DNA of 64,000 nt from Robertmurraya siralis (GCF_005502275.1 NZ_SWLZ01000004.1:186001-250000), one strand, 5' to 3'. Positions 16,375 to 24,919 are shown, counted from the stretch's first letter. Numbers and translations are program-made. The notes: a model not told the origin generated them from the sequence alone.

Positions 16375-17838
16375 ATGAACAGAATAGAAGTATTAAACGC
16401 TATTAATACAAATCCACGCTATGCGAAAGATGCACTCGCTAACATGTATCACGGTAAAACATTTGTAGTTGCTAATAATCGTATTGACACATTCAAGAAA
16501 ACAAAAAGAGGTGCTGAAGGGTACATCAAGAAACAGCAATCAATTAGTTACTATGATGATATGACTTTTTCAATGGTCACATGTGGTAGCGGTTTAGAAG
16601 TATTCGAAATTCAACAGTCTGAAATACTCGACTATAAAACATCCGTCAAAATGTGGTATGACTATATCCGATCCATTTGGTCTAAAGATTGGATCGTCCG
16701 ATATGCAACGGAAGAGGCTCGACGTTTTCAAGTATCCGACGATGTTCTAGCTTACGTTACAAGGGCAGTAAAAGAAGCTTTAACAGAATCCTGTTTTACT
16801 CACATTGACGAGTATGAAAATACTCCTTTAGAAGATATTCAAGCACCTGAAGCAGAGCAAACTGAAAACACTGTAACAGAATCACATAATACGGATTCGG
16901 CTATTACCTTAGAAATTGTATTAAACGAAGAATTAAACGGAATCGAGTTATATTTTTCCGATAAACCTACAGAAACAATTAGAAAAGAATTGAAATCAAA
17001 TGGTTTCAGATGGCATAAAATGGGCTACTGGTACGCAAAAAATACACCTGACAGATTAATGTTAGCCGAATCATTACAATCAATCTATAACGATATCAAG
17101 GCGGAAATTGAAGAAAACGGGTCATTATTGGATGTAGAACTAGAAACAGTAACTAAAACACCTGTAAACGAATCAGAAGTAACAGATGATAACAATCAAC
17201 CTATAACAACACCAGAAGGAAAGATAGAAGTACAATCAATTCAATTCATATGGAGCGAATCAGCATACATAGAAGACGATACAACAGTATCAACATTTAC
17301 AGAAGCTGAAGCCATGATCAAAAATGCTGCCATTCATGCACCTGATAACGGATGCTACGATAAAACAAAATTTCTTATAACATGGTCAGACTGTCAAACA
17401 TACGAGGGACGAATTGATATAGTCAAATCAGATTCATTCAAAACTCAACCTTTAAAAAATCATATTGAAAGATTCGCAAGCTTTGTCATAGATGATGAAT
17501 CTGAATCAACTGAAAGAAAAGAAGCATATAGAGAATTTTTGAATACTTATCCTTTAGAAGATTTTACACCAACAACACCGGAAAAGCTGAATAAAAGTGC
17601 TAAAGGGAATGTATTAGACTTTTCTACACGTTTTCAACAGAAGCAAGAAAAAGAGGAAATAAACAGGCTGACAAATCACTGGTTAAATAATATATTGCCT
17701 TACATGACAAATGAAGAAATAGACCAATTACAACAGGCATATAAAGTAGATGACGATCAACAGATAGAAAGAATATTTACTAAAATATCACTTTCAACAG
17801 CCGTTAAACGAGCATCTGAAGAGTTGATACAAAATTAA
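16375..17838 (+). CDS. Polyvalent-type plasmid protein with LPD25-like domain
   Basis: 487 residues, ATG after AAAGGAGTGTTTGAAAA. About residues 200-230 carry the short domain seen in many phage/plasmid polyvalent proteins (RKELKSNGFRWHKMGYWYAK). Residues about 288-350 (IQFIWSESAYIEDDTTVSTF, then MIKNAAIH and KTKFLITW) match my memory of the LPD25 domain of large polyvalent proteins. The first 150 residues are a separate domain (WYDYIRSIWSKDWIVRYATEEA). Such proteins are thought to act early after DNA entry on plasmids and phages. Coding strand is C-biased relative to the later array. Confidence 0.65.
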   Translation: MNRIEVLNAINTNPRYAKDALANMYHGKTFVVANNRIDTFKKTKRGAEGYIKKQQSISYYDDMTFSMVTCGSGLEVFEIQQSEILDYKTSVKMWYDYIRSIWSKDWIVRYATEEARRFQVSDDVLAYVTRAVKEALTESCFTHIDEYENTPLEDIQAPEAEQTENTVTESHNTDSAITLEIVLNEELNGIELYFSDKPTETIRKELKSNGFRWHKMGYWYAKNTPDRLMLAESLQSIYNDIKAEIEENGSLLDVELETVTKTPVNESEVTDDNNQPITTPEGKIEVQSIQFIWSESAYIEDDTTVSTFTEAEAMIKNAAIHAPDNGCYDKTKFLITWSDCQTYEGRIDIVKSDSFKTQPLKNHIERFASFVIDDESESTERKEAYREFLNTYPLEDFTPTTPEKLNKSAKGNVLDFSTRFQQKQEKEEINRLTNHWLNNILPYMTNEEIDQLQQAYKVDDDQQIERIFTKISLSTAVKRASEELIQN

Positions 17839-17852
17839 TTAACTAATTAAAT

Positions 17853-17878
17853 ATAGGGAAGTGTTGATACTTCCCTAT
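17853..17878 (+). terminator. Hairpin after the polyvalent-type gene
   Basis: ATAGGGAAGT / ACTTCCCTAT, a ten-base perfect stem with loop GTTGAT; no long T-run. An AT motif (17838-17855) overlaps its left edge. Confidence 0.6.
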
Positions 17879-17892
17879 CCCTTTAAAATTTG

Positions 17893-17967
17893 TATAACAG
17901 CAGCCTGTTTTTATCGCTGGCGATTTTATAAAAAATCTATATAACAGATCCCTTGAAATATCACTAA
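17893..17967 (+). repeat. Bipartite repeat, two copies
   Basis: Copy 1: TATAACAG (17893-17900), 12 bases, ATCGCTGG (17913-17920). Copy 2: TATAACAG (17940-17947), 12 bases, ATCACTAA (17960-17967). Start-to-start distance 47 bases. Both lie upstream of the small membrane protein at 17987. See the finding on this repeat. Confidence 0.75.
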
Positions 17968-17986
17968 ATATAAAGGAGCAAATCCA

Positions 17987-18079
17987 ATGAAAGATATTTT
18001 TAAAAATAATTTTCACACTGTATTCTTTATAACACTAGTGGCAATTCTTGAGACGATTTTAATTATCATTCATTTATAA
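17987..18079 (+). CDS. Small single-span membrane protein
   Basis: 30 residues; residues 9-30 form one membrane helix (VFFITLVAILETILIIIHL). AAAGGAG is 8 bases before the ATG. Positioned between two bipartite repeats and a predicted exported protein. Function unknown. Confidence 0.55.
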   Translation: MKDIFKNNFHTVFFITLVAILETILIIIHL

Positions 18080-18123
18080 CACAAAAAAATTAAAATAAAA
18101 TTATACAAAGGGGAAAGCGAAGA

Positions 18124-18417
18124 ATGAAAACTAAAATTACTTTTATCACTTTATTATTAATCTCTATTATTTCTATTTATACAACTTTTGAAGCCAATAA
18201 CAACAAAGTCGATACAGTACAAGAAAAATTCGAAATTACAAGCATTTCCGAAGGTGTATATCAAGCTACAAATATTAAGCCTAATATTGATAAAAATGAA
18301 TTGTATTTCACACTAGATGACATTCAAGATGATACTTCTATAACAGAAGGGGACACAGTAACAGCACATTACATAGAAGCTGGAACGGAAGATATATTTT
18401 TCAAGGTGACAAAATAA
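18124..18417 (+). CDS. Predicted exported or membrane-anchored protein
   Basis: 97 residues. N-terminal KTKITFITLLLISIISIYTT is a signal peptide or anchor; the remainder is an acidic beta-rich domain (TSISEGVYQATNIKPNIDKN onward) that would sit outside the cell. Start follows GGGGAAAGCGAAG. Family not recognised; size and layout recall small YxeA/lipoprotein-like secreted proteins. Confidence 0.65.
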   Translation: MKTKITFITLLLISIISIYTTFEANNNKVDTVQEKFEITSISEGVYQATNIKPNIDKNELYFTLDDIQDDTSITEGDTVTAHYIEAGTEDIFFKVTK

Positions 18418-18441
18418 CAAAGTCCTAACATAGATTTTTTG

Positions 18442-18469
18442 TATAACAGACTTTAAAATATATCGCTGG
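18442..18469 (+). repeat. Bipartite repeat copy
   Basis: TATAACAG (18442-18449), 12 bases, ATCGCTGG (18462-18469). The second half runs into GGAGG, the ribosome binding site of the gene at 18481, so a bound factor could block its translation. Confidence 0.75.
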
Positions 18470-18480
18470 AGGTTTTGAAA

Positions 18481-19614
18481 ATGTCAAACTTAAATCTAAA
18501 AAATACCTATTTCGGATTTACTTCCAATAAGAAACCATTACAAACTGGTAAAATTGAAAAATCACTAGATCAGCTAATTCGCTATGATGGGAAGGTAATC
18601 ACAAAAAAAGAATATATCTATTTACTATTGCAAAAAGGTTGTGCTCCAGACATTGAAGAAAATTACACTTATTATAGTATTCGCACAGGCGATTACACAA
18701 AACCGAAAACACTTTACAAATTAACATATGAAGACGGATCATATCATGAAATTAATAAAACTCTATACAGCTATGCTCAATACATACTAGACAACAATTT
18801 CCTAAATGAATCAGTAGCACTCAATCACATTCAGACTGAATTAGAAGCAATTGAAGCAGCAAAGCAAAAAGAATTTGCTGAACGTGAGGAGCGACTCAAG
18901 AAACATCAATTAGAGGAGCAGAAAAGAAAAGAGGAAAGGGAAAAAAAGCGTAAGCAATGGAAAGAAATAGGCTTATCACTCATGACAGATAACATTAAAA
19001 ACGCTATAACAGAATCCATTTCCGATCACTGGGAACTCATTCAGTCACACGGCTACAACGATAAAGAAGCCTTAACAGTTAACACAATTGAATTGTTTAC
19101 TGAACAACTCGGAAATACCGAATACATCAAAGGAAATGTATCCTATGTATTTCACGAAGGCAAAGAATATAAAAATCTAAATAACGCACTATACAGATCA
19201 ATTTACACTCGAATCTTCAACGCTACTGAATTAGATTCAAAACAAACACTAACCGCGAAGGTTAAAGCATTTTATGAAGGCAGAGAATACAAAGGAGGCA
19301 ACTATCAGCCAAAGGAGCAGGAGACATTCTATTTCTTAAATGCTCAAACTAAACAGTTTGAATCTCGACAAGGTGAAAGAATGAGTATAAAAGGCTTAAC
19401 TTGCTTTATTGCCAAGAATAATAAAGGACTATATGCAATCACAGAGGCTAGAACAGGGATGTTATTAGGTAGTCCAAAGGCAACAAGAAAGGAAGCAATT
19501 GAAGTAACTAAAAACGGCATTGAAAGAGTTGGGGAACGTTTAGAACAGCTAATTCAAAACAATATAGAAAAATATGGAATATCTCCATTATATGAAGAGG
19601 AAACTTCTGTATGA
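18481..19614 (+). CDS. Hypothetical plasmid protein with coiled-coil centre
   Basis: 377 residues. ATG 18481 has GGAGG at the ideal distance; the TTG six bases earlier is too close. An N-terminal beta-rich domain (about 1-110) is followed by a long charged coiled coil (about 125-165, KQKEFAEREERLKKHQLEEQ onward) and a C-terminal mixed domain. A bipartite repeat copy lies inside the gene (19005-19032). I do not recognise the family; gene neighbours suggest an early-entry plasmid function. Confidence 0.7.
   Translation: MSNLNLKNTYFGFTSNKKPLQTGKIEKSLDQLIRYDGKVITKKEYIYLLLQKGCAPDIEENYTYYSIRTGDYTKPKTLYKLTYEDGSYHEINKTLYSYAQYILDNNFLNESVALNHIQTELEAIEAAKQKEFAEREERLKKHQLEEQKRKEEREKKRKQWKEIGLSLMTDNIKNAITESISDHWELIQSHGYNDKEALTVNTIELFTEQLGNTEYIKGNVSYVFHEGKEYKNLNNALYRSIYTRIFNATELDSKQTLTAKVKAFYEGREYKGGNYQPKEQETFYFLNAQTKQFESRQGERMSIKGLTCFIAKNNKGLYAITEARTGMLLGSPKATRKEAIEVTKNGIERVGERLEQLIQNNIEKYGISPLYEEETSV
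19005..19032 (+). repeat. Bipartite repeat copy inside a coding sequence
   Basis: TATAACAG (19005-19012), 12 bases, ATCACTGG (19025-19032), perfectly matching the consensus although within the gene 18481-19614. Confidence 0.7.
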
Positions 19615-19619
19615 TACCA

Positions 19620-19647
19620 TATAACAGAAGTCGGTTAATATCACTGG
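19620..19647 (+). repeat. Bipartite repeat copy
   Basis: TATAACAG (19620-19627), 12 bases, ATCACTGG (19640-19647), starting 5 bases after a stop codon. The 240 bases that follow have a short hairpin (AGAGT/ACTCT near 19670) and no gene. Confidence 0.7.
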
Positions 19648-19813
19648 CTCATTTTCTATTCATTTAATAAGAGTATTGACTCTTTTGGCTTACAATAAAA
19701 CATGCATTTTAACTGATTGTAAACACAATATATAGTATTGTTTGTATGTAATTTCTATACATGTAGTATCTATAAATAGGTTTAAACATTATATATTTAT
19801 TTTCCCTATTCGA

Positions 19814-19842
19814 TTGACTCATTAACTAATTAAATATATAAT
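19814..19842 (+). promoter_or_regulatory. Promoter with embedded AT operator
   Basis: TTGACT (19814-19819), 17 bases containing ATTAACTAATTAAATA, then TATAAT (19837-19842). Same architecture as 3141-3169 and 8477-8505. It marks the left end of the long small-gene array. Confidence 0.75.
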
Positions 19843-19884
19843 AATTATTAAGAAGGATAATGAAATAATAGGAGTGAATGAACA

Positions 19885-20091
19885 ATGAAAATGAGCATAA
19901 ACGAATTTATTAATAGGCAAGATGAATTTGAAGGGTATAAGGTCAGATTTAAAGTAAAAATGAAAAGTGGAAACATCAATTACTTTGAAAGACTTGTAAA
20001 TGATGAATTTTGTAACCCTAATGGAGAAATGTTTGAGGTGCTGGAAGTTGAAATTTTAGAATATGTTGGTATTATTTCGTTATTTAAATAA
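19885..20091 (+). CDS. Hypothetical small protein
   Basis: 68 residues, charged, beta-rich in the second half. First gene after the promoter at 19814; ATG 8 bases after AGGAGTGA. From here on coding strands are G-rich, unlike the preceding module. Function unknown. Confidence 0.65.
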   Translation: MKMSINEFINRQDEFEGYKVRFKVKMKSGNINYFERLVNDEFCNPNGEMFEVLEVEILEYVGIISLFK

Positions 20092-20119
20092 AATAAAAAT
20101 TGTATAGGGAGATGAATTA

Positions 20120-20230
20120 ATGTTAGCTAAATTACAATTTTGGTTATTTAAAAATGGAGCTAATAAGGAACATTTTATATATGAGCGACTAGGAAATTTA
20201 ATGCAAGATATAAGAACTAAATTAAGATAA
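20120..20230 (+). CDS. Hypothetical 36-residue basic peptide
   Basis: Basic, helical, with aromatic residues near the N-terminus (QFWLFKNG). AGGGAGATGAATTA precedes the ATG. Unknown. Confidence 0.5.
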   Translation: MLAKLQFWLFKNGANKEHFIYERLGNLMQDIRTKLR

Positions 20231-20261
20231 AATAGAACTTTCATTATAGGAGTGTTTAAAA

Positions 20262-20444
20262 ATGTACAAATACTTATTTGAATTTCAAAATGGATCTACT
20301 GTGCTAGTCGAAGCAGCGAACAAAATGAAAGCAACTGAAACTGTAGCTAGTACTTATTTAAAGCTATTTGAAACTGAGAATTTCAGGGTTGTGCGTGTAG
20401 GAGTAGAACTAGATAGTAAAGGGAAATTAAAAGAGTTTGACTGA
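20262..20444 (+). CDS. Hypothetical small protein
   Basis: 60 residues behind TAGGAGTG. Pattern of beta-hairpin, helix (EAANKMKATETVASTYLKLF) and beta strand, resembling small phage DUF folds of the ferredoxin type. Terminator follows at once. Confidence 0.65.
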   Translation: MYKYLFEFQNGSTVLVEAANKMKATETVASTYLKLFETENFRVVRVGVELDSKGKLKEFD

Positions 20445-20447
20445 TTT

Positions 20448-20479
20448 AAAGCCTTTGTATTATGAGGCTTTTTCTTTTT
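20448..20479 (+). terminator. Rho-independent terminator
   Basis: AAAGCCT / AGGCTTT with a ten-base loop, then TTTCTTTTT. Confidence 0.75.
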
Positions 20480-20510
20480 GTCTCCAGTTAAAAAACTTTA
20501 TAAATTTTTA

Positions 20511-20561
20511 TTAACTAATTAAATAAATATAGTTGATCTTCGACTTTGTCTGTGTTATAAT
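20511..20561 (+). promoter_or_regulatory. Promoter with upstream AT motif
   Basis: TTAACTAATTAAATAAATAT (20511-20530) abuts TTGATC (20533-20538); TATAAT (20556-20561) after 17 bases. Nearly identical to the unit at 15891-15941. Confidence 0.75.
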
Positions 20562-20620
20562 TTACTTAAGGTTAAGGAATACATAAAACTTTCCCATAAG
20601 GGTACATGGAGGAAATTAAA

Positions 20621-20827
20621 ATGTTAAACTATGAAGCTTATGATTTAATTAAAGGAGAAACAATTTGCTCAACCGGAAATAAATCATCTTTAATAATCGA
20701 ATTAAAATATTATATTGAATATCAGAATCATATTGACGAATATTTAATTTCAATGGAAGATATTGAAGAATTAAATGAACAAGCATTAAGAAAAGTTGGA
20801 ATAAAATTATATGTGTGCAAGTGGTAG
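20621..20827 (+). CDS. Hypothetical small acidic protein
   Basis: 68 residues. ATG 20621 is used because the upstream in-frame ATG (20606) overlaps the GGAGG that serves it. Acidic helical centre (EYLISMEDIEELNEQA). Unknown. Confidence 0.65.
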   Translation: MLNYEAYDLIKGETICSTGNKSSLIIELKYYIEYQNHIDEYLISMEDIEELNEQALRKVGIKLYVCKW

Positions 20828-20860
20828 AGAAATACTTGAATAATAAGGAGTGAAGGAAAA

Positions 20861-21073
20861 ATGATTAAAGTGGTTAACAAGGAATGGAATGATTTTGATT
20901 ACACTTATATTTTCAGTCTTGAAAATGGAGATCGAATTATTATTAAAGAAAGTGATTACGATAGGATTATGCTTCATGAATCCACACAAGGAAATACATA
21001 TCGGGCAATAGTTGATCAACATGAAGACGAGTTTGAAGAGCCAGTAGAGTATATTGGATTTCAATTAATCTAA
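20861..21073 (+). CDS. Hypothetical acidic beta-rich protein
   Basis: 70 residues after AAGGAGTGAAGG. Likely a small beta barrel (YIFSLENGDRIIIKESDYDR ... YIGFQLI). Unknown. Confidence 0.65.
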   Translation: MIKVVNKEWNDFDYTYIFSLENGDRIIIKESDYDRIMLHESTQGNTYRAIVDQHEDEFEEPVEYIGFQLI

Positions 21074-21124
21074 TAAAACAATATTTGATTGTAAATAAAT
21101 CATAAAATAGGAGTTGGTTCATAA

Positions 21125-21367
21125 ATGGCTTATTACGGGAATCAAAACAAAAAATCAATTATTTATTTATTGGATAACACTATTGCAACCTTAAAAGATA
21201 AAGTCAAGGATTGCAAGGGTGAAACAGGAGATCTATGGAAAGAATATAGGAAAATAGAGAAGGTTTTATATGGCGAAGGAAAAGAACTGTTATCAATGAC
21301 AAATAAAGTTAAATTTGAAAGCAGATTAAATACAGTGAAAAAAATGTTAGAAAAGTCTGATCTATGA
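21125..21367 (+). CDS. Hypothetical helical protein
   Basis: 80 residues, mostly charged helices (LDNTIATLKDKVKDCKGETG). Start after TAGGAGTTGG. Unknown. Confidence 0.65.
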   Translation: MAYYGNQNKKSIIYLLDNTIATLKDKVKDCKGETGDLWKEYRKIEKVLYGEGKELLSMTNKVKFESRLNTVKKMLEKSDL

Positions 21368-21400
21368 ATTCAGTAAAAAAATTTATAGTGAGATGATAAT

Positions 21401-21568
21401 ATGTTAATAAAATACCATTTTAGGAATAGGAAGCATGATGTTGTGCAGTATAAGACTTTCTCTGATGAAGAAATTAAAGCAGGATATGACCAAGAGTATA
21501 TTCGCAATTTAAAGTGGACTAGGTACAAATTAATTAAAAGGGAAGTTGTTCAAAGTCTATTTGATTAA
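21401..21568 (+). CDS. Hypothetical basic protein
   Basis: 55 residues; basic, with Arg/Lys/Tyr-rich ends. GTGAGATGATA precedes the ATG. A hairpin GAAGGGACTTTGTTCCCTTC follows near 21618. Unknown. Confidence 0.55.
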   Translation: MLIKYHFRNRKHDVVQYKTFSDEEIKAGYDQEYIRNLKWTRYKLIKREVVQSLFD

Positions 21569-21697
21569 AATAAATAAATCCATATAGTAATTATCATAAA
21601 GCAATGCAACTATAAGAGAAGGGACTTTGTTCCCTTCCTAATTCATATTAAAACCAATATTTTAAATGGAAAATAAATTAACTGGAGGCTGTTAAAA

Positions 21698-21994
21698 ATG
21701 GAGAAGCTAATTACAGACGGAAATAAAACAATGTATTTTTTAAATGAAGATTTATTACTAACTATTGAAAAGCTAGCCGAGAATAAATTTTTGGTTGAAA
21801 ATCAATTTAATAAACTAATCGGAACAGTAACTCCAATAGATGACTTTAAAACTGAAATAATTCTAGAAAAGAATTTTAAAAAAGATACATTGGGCAGATG
21901 GCGAAACACGAAAAAACTTTTCAGTTGTAATATGACTTGGTTTTCTTATATCTTGCAAGAAAAAGGCTTTGTGAGAAAAGCTAAGGCTATCTGA
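21698..21994 (+). CDS. Hypothetical protein
   Basis: 98 residues after TGGAGG. Mixed fold with a basic C-terminal half (KNFKKDTLGRWRNTKKLF). Unknown. Confidence 0.65.
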   Translation: MEKLITDGNKTMYFLNEDLLLTIEKLAENKFLVENQFNKLIGTVTPIDDFKTEIILEKNFKKDTLGRWRNTKKLFSCNMTWFSYILQEKGFVRKAKAI

Positions 21995-22128
21995 ATAAAA
22001 AATAAATTTTAGAGTAAGTGGAGTCATCATGAATGGCTAAAATAAAAACTTCTAATTTAAAGTAATTTATAATTAAGAAAGACAAACAAAAATAAATCAA
22101 TTATAATAAAAATAGGGAGGTTTTGGAA

Positions 22129-22440
22129 ATGAAATTCTCCACTATGTTTCAGCTAGTAAAGAAGGATGCTAAAAATAGAGCAATAGATTTTTTTAAAGAT
22201 TATCTTGAAGCAATGAGACAGAGAAAAATAATCATACAAAATATAAAGCCTACATCAGCAGAGATGATTGCTCCAGATGGTAAAAGGGTTAAAGCATATA
22301 TATTGTATGAACAAGAATCTTGGGAAGATGGCATTGCAATTTATAAAGCAACCATTTTTATTAAACATGAAAATCAAACAAGAGCGGTAAATAGTACTCA
22401 ATTTATATTTCATGAATCTGATTATTTTAATATTAATTAA
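22129..22440 (+). CDS. Hypothetical protein
   Basis: 103 residues; the ATG at 22129, 8 bases after GGGAGG, is preferred to the TTG at 22123. N-terminal amphipathic helix (FKDYLEAMRQRKIIIQ) then a beta-rich domain. Unknown. Confidence 0.65.
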   Translation: MKFSTMFQLVKKDAKNRAIDFFKDYLEAMRQRKIIIQNIKPTSAEMIAPDGKRVKAYILYEQESWEDGIAIYKATIFIKHENQTRAVNSTQFIFHESDYFNIN

Positions 22441-22455
22441 AAGGAGAATAAAGTG

Positions 22456-22668
22456 ATGGAAAAAAGTGAATTGGGAATTATTATTAAATCTGAAAAAGTA
22501 TTAAGCGAGTTAGAAACTGAAGCAAGAGCATTATATAATACTCATAAGGATATCTACTCAATAGAGCACAAACAAACAAGGGAATTGATTAAAGTAATAT
22601 CCGCAGCAAGAAAAGATATTCTAGAAATCGGAAGTAAATTATTACCTGAAAGCGAATTTGATGTTTAG
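22456..22668 (+). CDS. Hypothetical helical protein
   Basis: 70 residues; ATG 22456 or the GTG just before it, both served by AAGGAG. Charged helix-turn-helix of coiled-coil character (EKVLSELETEARALYNTHKD). Ends the transcription unit at the terminator 22682. Confidence 0.6.
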   Translation: MEKSELGIIIKSEKVLSELETEARALYNTHKDIYSIEHKQTRELIKVISAARKDILEIGSKLLPESEFDV

Positions 22669-22681
22669 TAACATTAGTGAT

Positions 22682-22706
22682 GAGACTATTTAAGTCTCTT
22701 TTTTTT
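22682..22706 (+). terminator. Rho-independent terminator
   Basis: GAGACT / AGTCTC with loop ATTTA, followed by eight T. Confidence 0.8.
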
Positions 22707-22728
22707 AATAAAAGAGCAATTTTATAAA

Positions 22729-22791
22729 ATGATTAAATAAATATATTGACAATTTAACAGAATCGATTTATAATATAATTAAATTAATATT
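22729..22791 (+). promoter_or_regulatory. Promoter flanked by AT motifs
   Basis: TTGACA (22746-22751), 17 bases, TATAAT (22769-22774). Motif copies upstream (GATTAAATAAATATA, 22731-22745) and downstream (ATAATTAAATTAATATT, 22775-22791). One of the clearest sigma-A promoters of the window. Confidence 0.8.
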
Positions 22792-22806
22792 AAAGGAGAG
22801 GTTAAA

Positions 22807-23145
22807 ATGAAGAAATTAATCATCGCAAGCAGTATCGTATTAAGTTTATTATTTGGCACAGTTGTTGGGGCTTCGGTATCTGATTTACTCAATGCAAAAG
22901 AGGCACTAAAGGAAAATTATAAGAAAGAGTTTGAACAATTTGCAGAGGATTTTTACTTTAATGATTTACAATTTTACCAAGAGGAAAAAGTAGAAAAATT
23001 AGAGAGTGAATCAAGAAAATATTTTGATTCTAAAAAAGAAGAATATAAAAAGAAACAGTATGAAAAATTGGATAAAGAATATGAAAAAACATACGAAGAA
23101 ATGAAAAAGTACATTGATGAATTATTAGATGGTAATAATAAGTAA
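22807..23145 (+). CDS. Secreted coiled-coil protein
   Basis: 112 residues. Cleavable signal peptide (KKLIIASSIVLSLLFGTVVGA, sites near residue 22), then an almost uninterrupted acidic/basic coiled coil rich in Lys, Glu and Tyr. It would act outside the membrane. Own promoter and own terminator; expressed as a single gene. Surface-exclusion, host-coat or lysis-related roles are possible but unsupported. Confidence 0.7.
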   Translation: MKKLIIASSIVLSLLFGTVVGASVSDLLNAKEALKENYKKEFEQFAEDFYFNDLQFYQEEKVEKLESESRKYFDSKKEEYKKKQYEKLDKEYEKTYEEMKKYIDELLDGNNK

Positions 23146-23155
23146 TTAAATTAAT

Positions 23156-23190
23156 AACAATAGACAAGTTAATTTTTCTTGTCTATTGTT
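23156..23190 (+). terminator. Strong hairpin terminator
   Basis: AACAATAGACAAG pairs with CTTGTCTATTGTT (13 bp). The T at 23190 also begins the next bipartite repeat copy. AT motif copy at 23142-23156 touches its left arm. Confidence 0.7.
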
Positions 23191-23217
23191 ATAACAGTTA
23201 AAGGGGAGAATTACTGG
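23190..23217 (+). repeat. Bipartite repeat copy abutting a start codon
   Basis: TATAACAG (23190-23197), 12 bases, ATTACTGG (23210-23217), directly followed by the ATG at 23218. The ribosome binding site GGGGAG lies within the 12-base gap. Confidence 0.7.
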
Positions 23218-24816
23218 ATGTTTACGAACAATGTAGATTTTTATCCAACGCCAAACGCACTAATTAAAAAAATGCTTAATAAGATAGACTTTCGATATAT
23301 CAATTCAGTTCTTGAGCCTTCTGCTGGACGTGGTGATTTAGTTGAAGAGATTAAAAAAGAATTCGATTTAACTAGAAGATATAGAAACACCAAAAAGTAT
23401 GACATTGACACTATTGAAATAGACACTAGTCTACAACATATCCTAAAGGGTAAAGGCTATAGAATAGTTCATGATGATTTTTTGACTTATAACAGTTTCA
23501 AAAGGTATGATCTTATAATCGCTAATTTCCCATTTAGTCAAGGCGATAAACATTTATTAAAGGCAATAGAATTGCAACAGAAAGGCGGCAGAATTGTCGC
23601 TTTAATAAATGCTGATACTTTAAAAAATCCATATAGTAACATCAGGAAAGATTTAATCAGAAAACTAGAAGAGCATGATGCTGAAGTAGAGTTTATAGAA
23701 AAAGCCTTCCTTGACGCAGATAGAAAAACTGACGTAACGGTGGCACTAGTATACATAGATATACCAAAAAGTGAGTATAACAGTGTCATACTTAATGAAC
23801 TGAGTAAAGAAGAGATACACCAAGAAAAAACATCAAACAATGATAAATTAATACATTCAGATTTCATTGAAGGAATTGTCCAACAATACAATTATGAGGT
23901 GAAAGCGGGGCTACGATTAATAGAAGAATATATGGCAATGTGTCCTTATATGTTGCGAAGTTTTAAGGGCGACAGTAATCCAGTATTAAAATTAGAACTT
24001 GAATACAAAGACGATGAATCATCTTTGGAAAATGCTTATATCAAGCAGATTCGCTCAAAATATTGGAATGCACTGTTTAGTAATGAGCAATTTATGGGAT
24101 TGTTCACAAGTAATTTAAAAAGAAAATATATGGAGTTAGTGGGAGAATTAGAGGATTATGATTTTTCTTTTTATAACATTTACACTATACGGATTCAATT
24201 AAGCAAAGAGATGGTGCAAGGTGTGGAGGACACTATTCTAAATTTATTTGATGAGTTCAGCCATAAGCATTACTATGATGAGTCAAGTAAGAACGTGCAT
24301 TTATATAATGGATGGCGAACGAATAAAGCATATAAGATAAATAAAAAAGTAATTATTCCTCTCAATGGATTTTACGATATTTCATATTCTTGGGGGAGAT
24401 TTAATCCGACAAGTTATAGATGTATGGATAAATTACAAGATATAGAAAAAGTGTTCAACTATTTAGATGATGGCACAACTGAAGATATTGATTTAAAAGA
24501 ATCGTTAAAATTTGCAGAGCACTATAACGACACAAAGAAAATCGAATTAAAATATTTCTATGTCTCATTCTACAAAAAGGGAACTTGCCATATTGAGTTC
24601 AAATATCCAGAATTACTACACAAGTTCAACCTATTTGGATCACAGAGAAAGGGTTGGCTGCCTCCTTCATATGGTAAATCACGATACAAAGATATGACCA
24701 GAGAAGAGAAGGAAGTCATCAATCAATTTGAAGGGGAGTCTTCATATAACAAAGTCATGAACAATCAATCATATTACCTTGTAAAGACTGAAGAACTATT
24801 AGCATTAACTTCATAA
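23218..24816 (+). CDS. DUF4942-type methyltransferase-like protein
   Basis: 532 residues. ATG 23218 is preferred to an ATG 39 bases upstream because GGGGAG stands just before it. N-terminal class I SAM-methyltransferase fold: FYPTPNALIKKML, motif I EPSAGRGDLVEEI (about 37-49), acidic end DTIEID, then motif IV IANFPFSQG where active N6-adenine enzymes have NPPF. The remaining 330 residues match what I recall as DUF4942, found in proteins of plasmids and integrative elements. May protect the element's DNA from host restriction. The Pro to Phe change in motif IV makes activity uncertain. Confidence 0.7.
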   Translation: MFTNNVDFYPTPNALIKKMLNKIDFRYINSVLEPSAGRGDLVEEIKKEFDLTRRYRNTKKYDIDTIEIDTSLQHILKGKGYRIVHDDFLTYNSFKRYDLIIANFPFSQGDKHLLKAIELQQKGGRIVALINADTLKNPYSNIRKDLIRKLEEHDAEVEFIEKAFLDADRKTDVTVALVYIDIPKSEYNSVILNELSKEEIHQEKTSNNDKLIHSDFIEGIVQQYNYEVKAGLRLIEEYMAMCPYMLRSFKGDSNPVLKLELEYKDDESSLENAYIKQIRSKYWNALFSNEQFMGLFTSNLKRKYMELVGELEDYDFSFYNIYTIRIQLSKEMVQGVEDTILNLFDEFSHKHYYDESSKNVHLYNGWRTNKAYKINKKVIIPLNGFYDISYSWGRFNPTSYRCMDKLQDIEKVFNYLDDGTTEDIDLKESLKFAEHYNDTKKIELKYFYVSFYKKGTCHIEFKYPELLHKFNLFGSQRKGWLPPSYGKSRYKDMTREEKEVINQFEGESSYNKVMNNQSYYLVKTEELLALTS

Positions 24817-24873
24817 TTAAATTAATATAACAGTGCAACAGAAAGCCTTATATGACTTTCTGCCTCTATCCAA

Positions 24874-24901
24874 CATAACAGTGATCAACTGTAATCACCA
24901 G
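24874..24901 (+). repeat. Bipartite repeat copy
   Basis: CATAACAG (24874-24881), 12 bases, ATCACCAG (24894-24901). A half copy, TATAACAG without the second box, lies 48 bases upstream at 24826-24833. Confidence 0.6.
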
Positions 24902-24919
24902 AGTAAAAGGGGCATATAC

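Noticed and set aside
23487-23520. Bipartite repeat copy inside the methyltransferase gene
   Set aside because: TATAACAG is present but the second box reads TGATCTTA; other in-gene TATAACAG hits also lack the second half.
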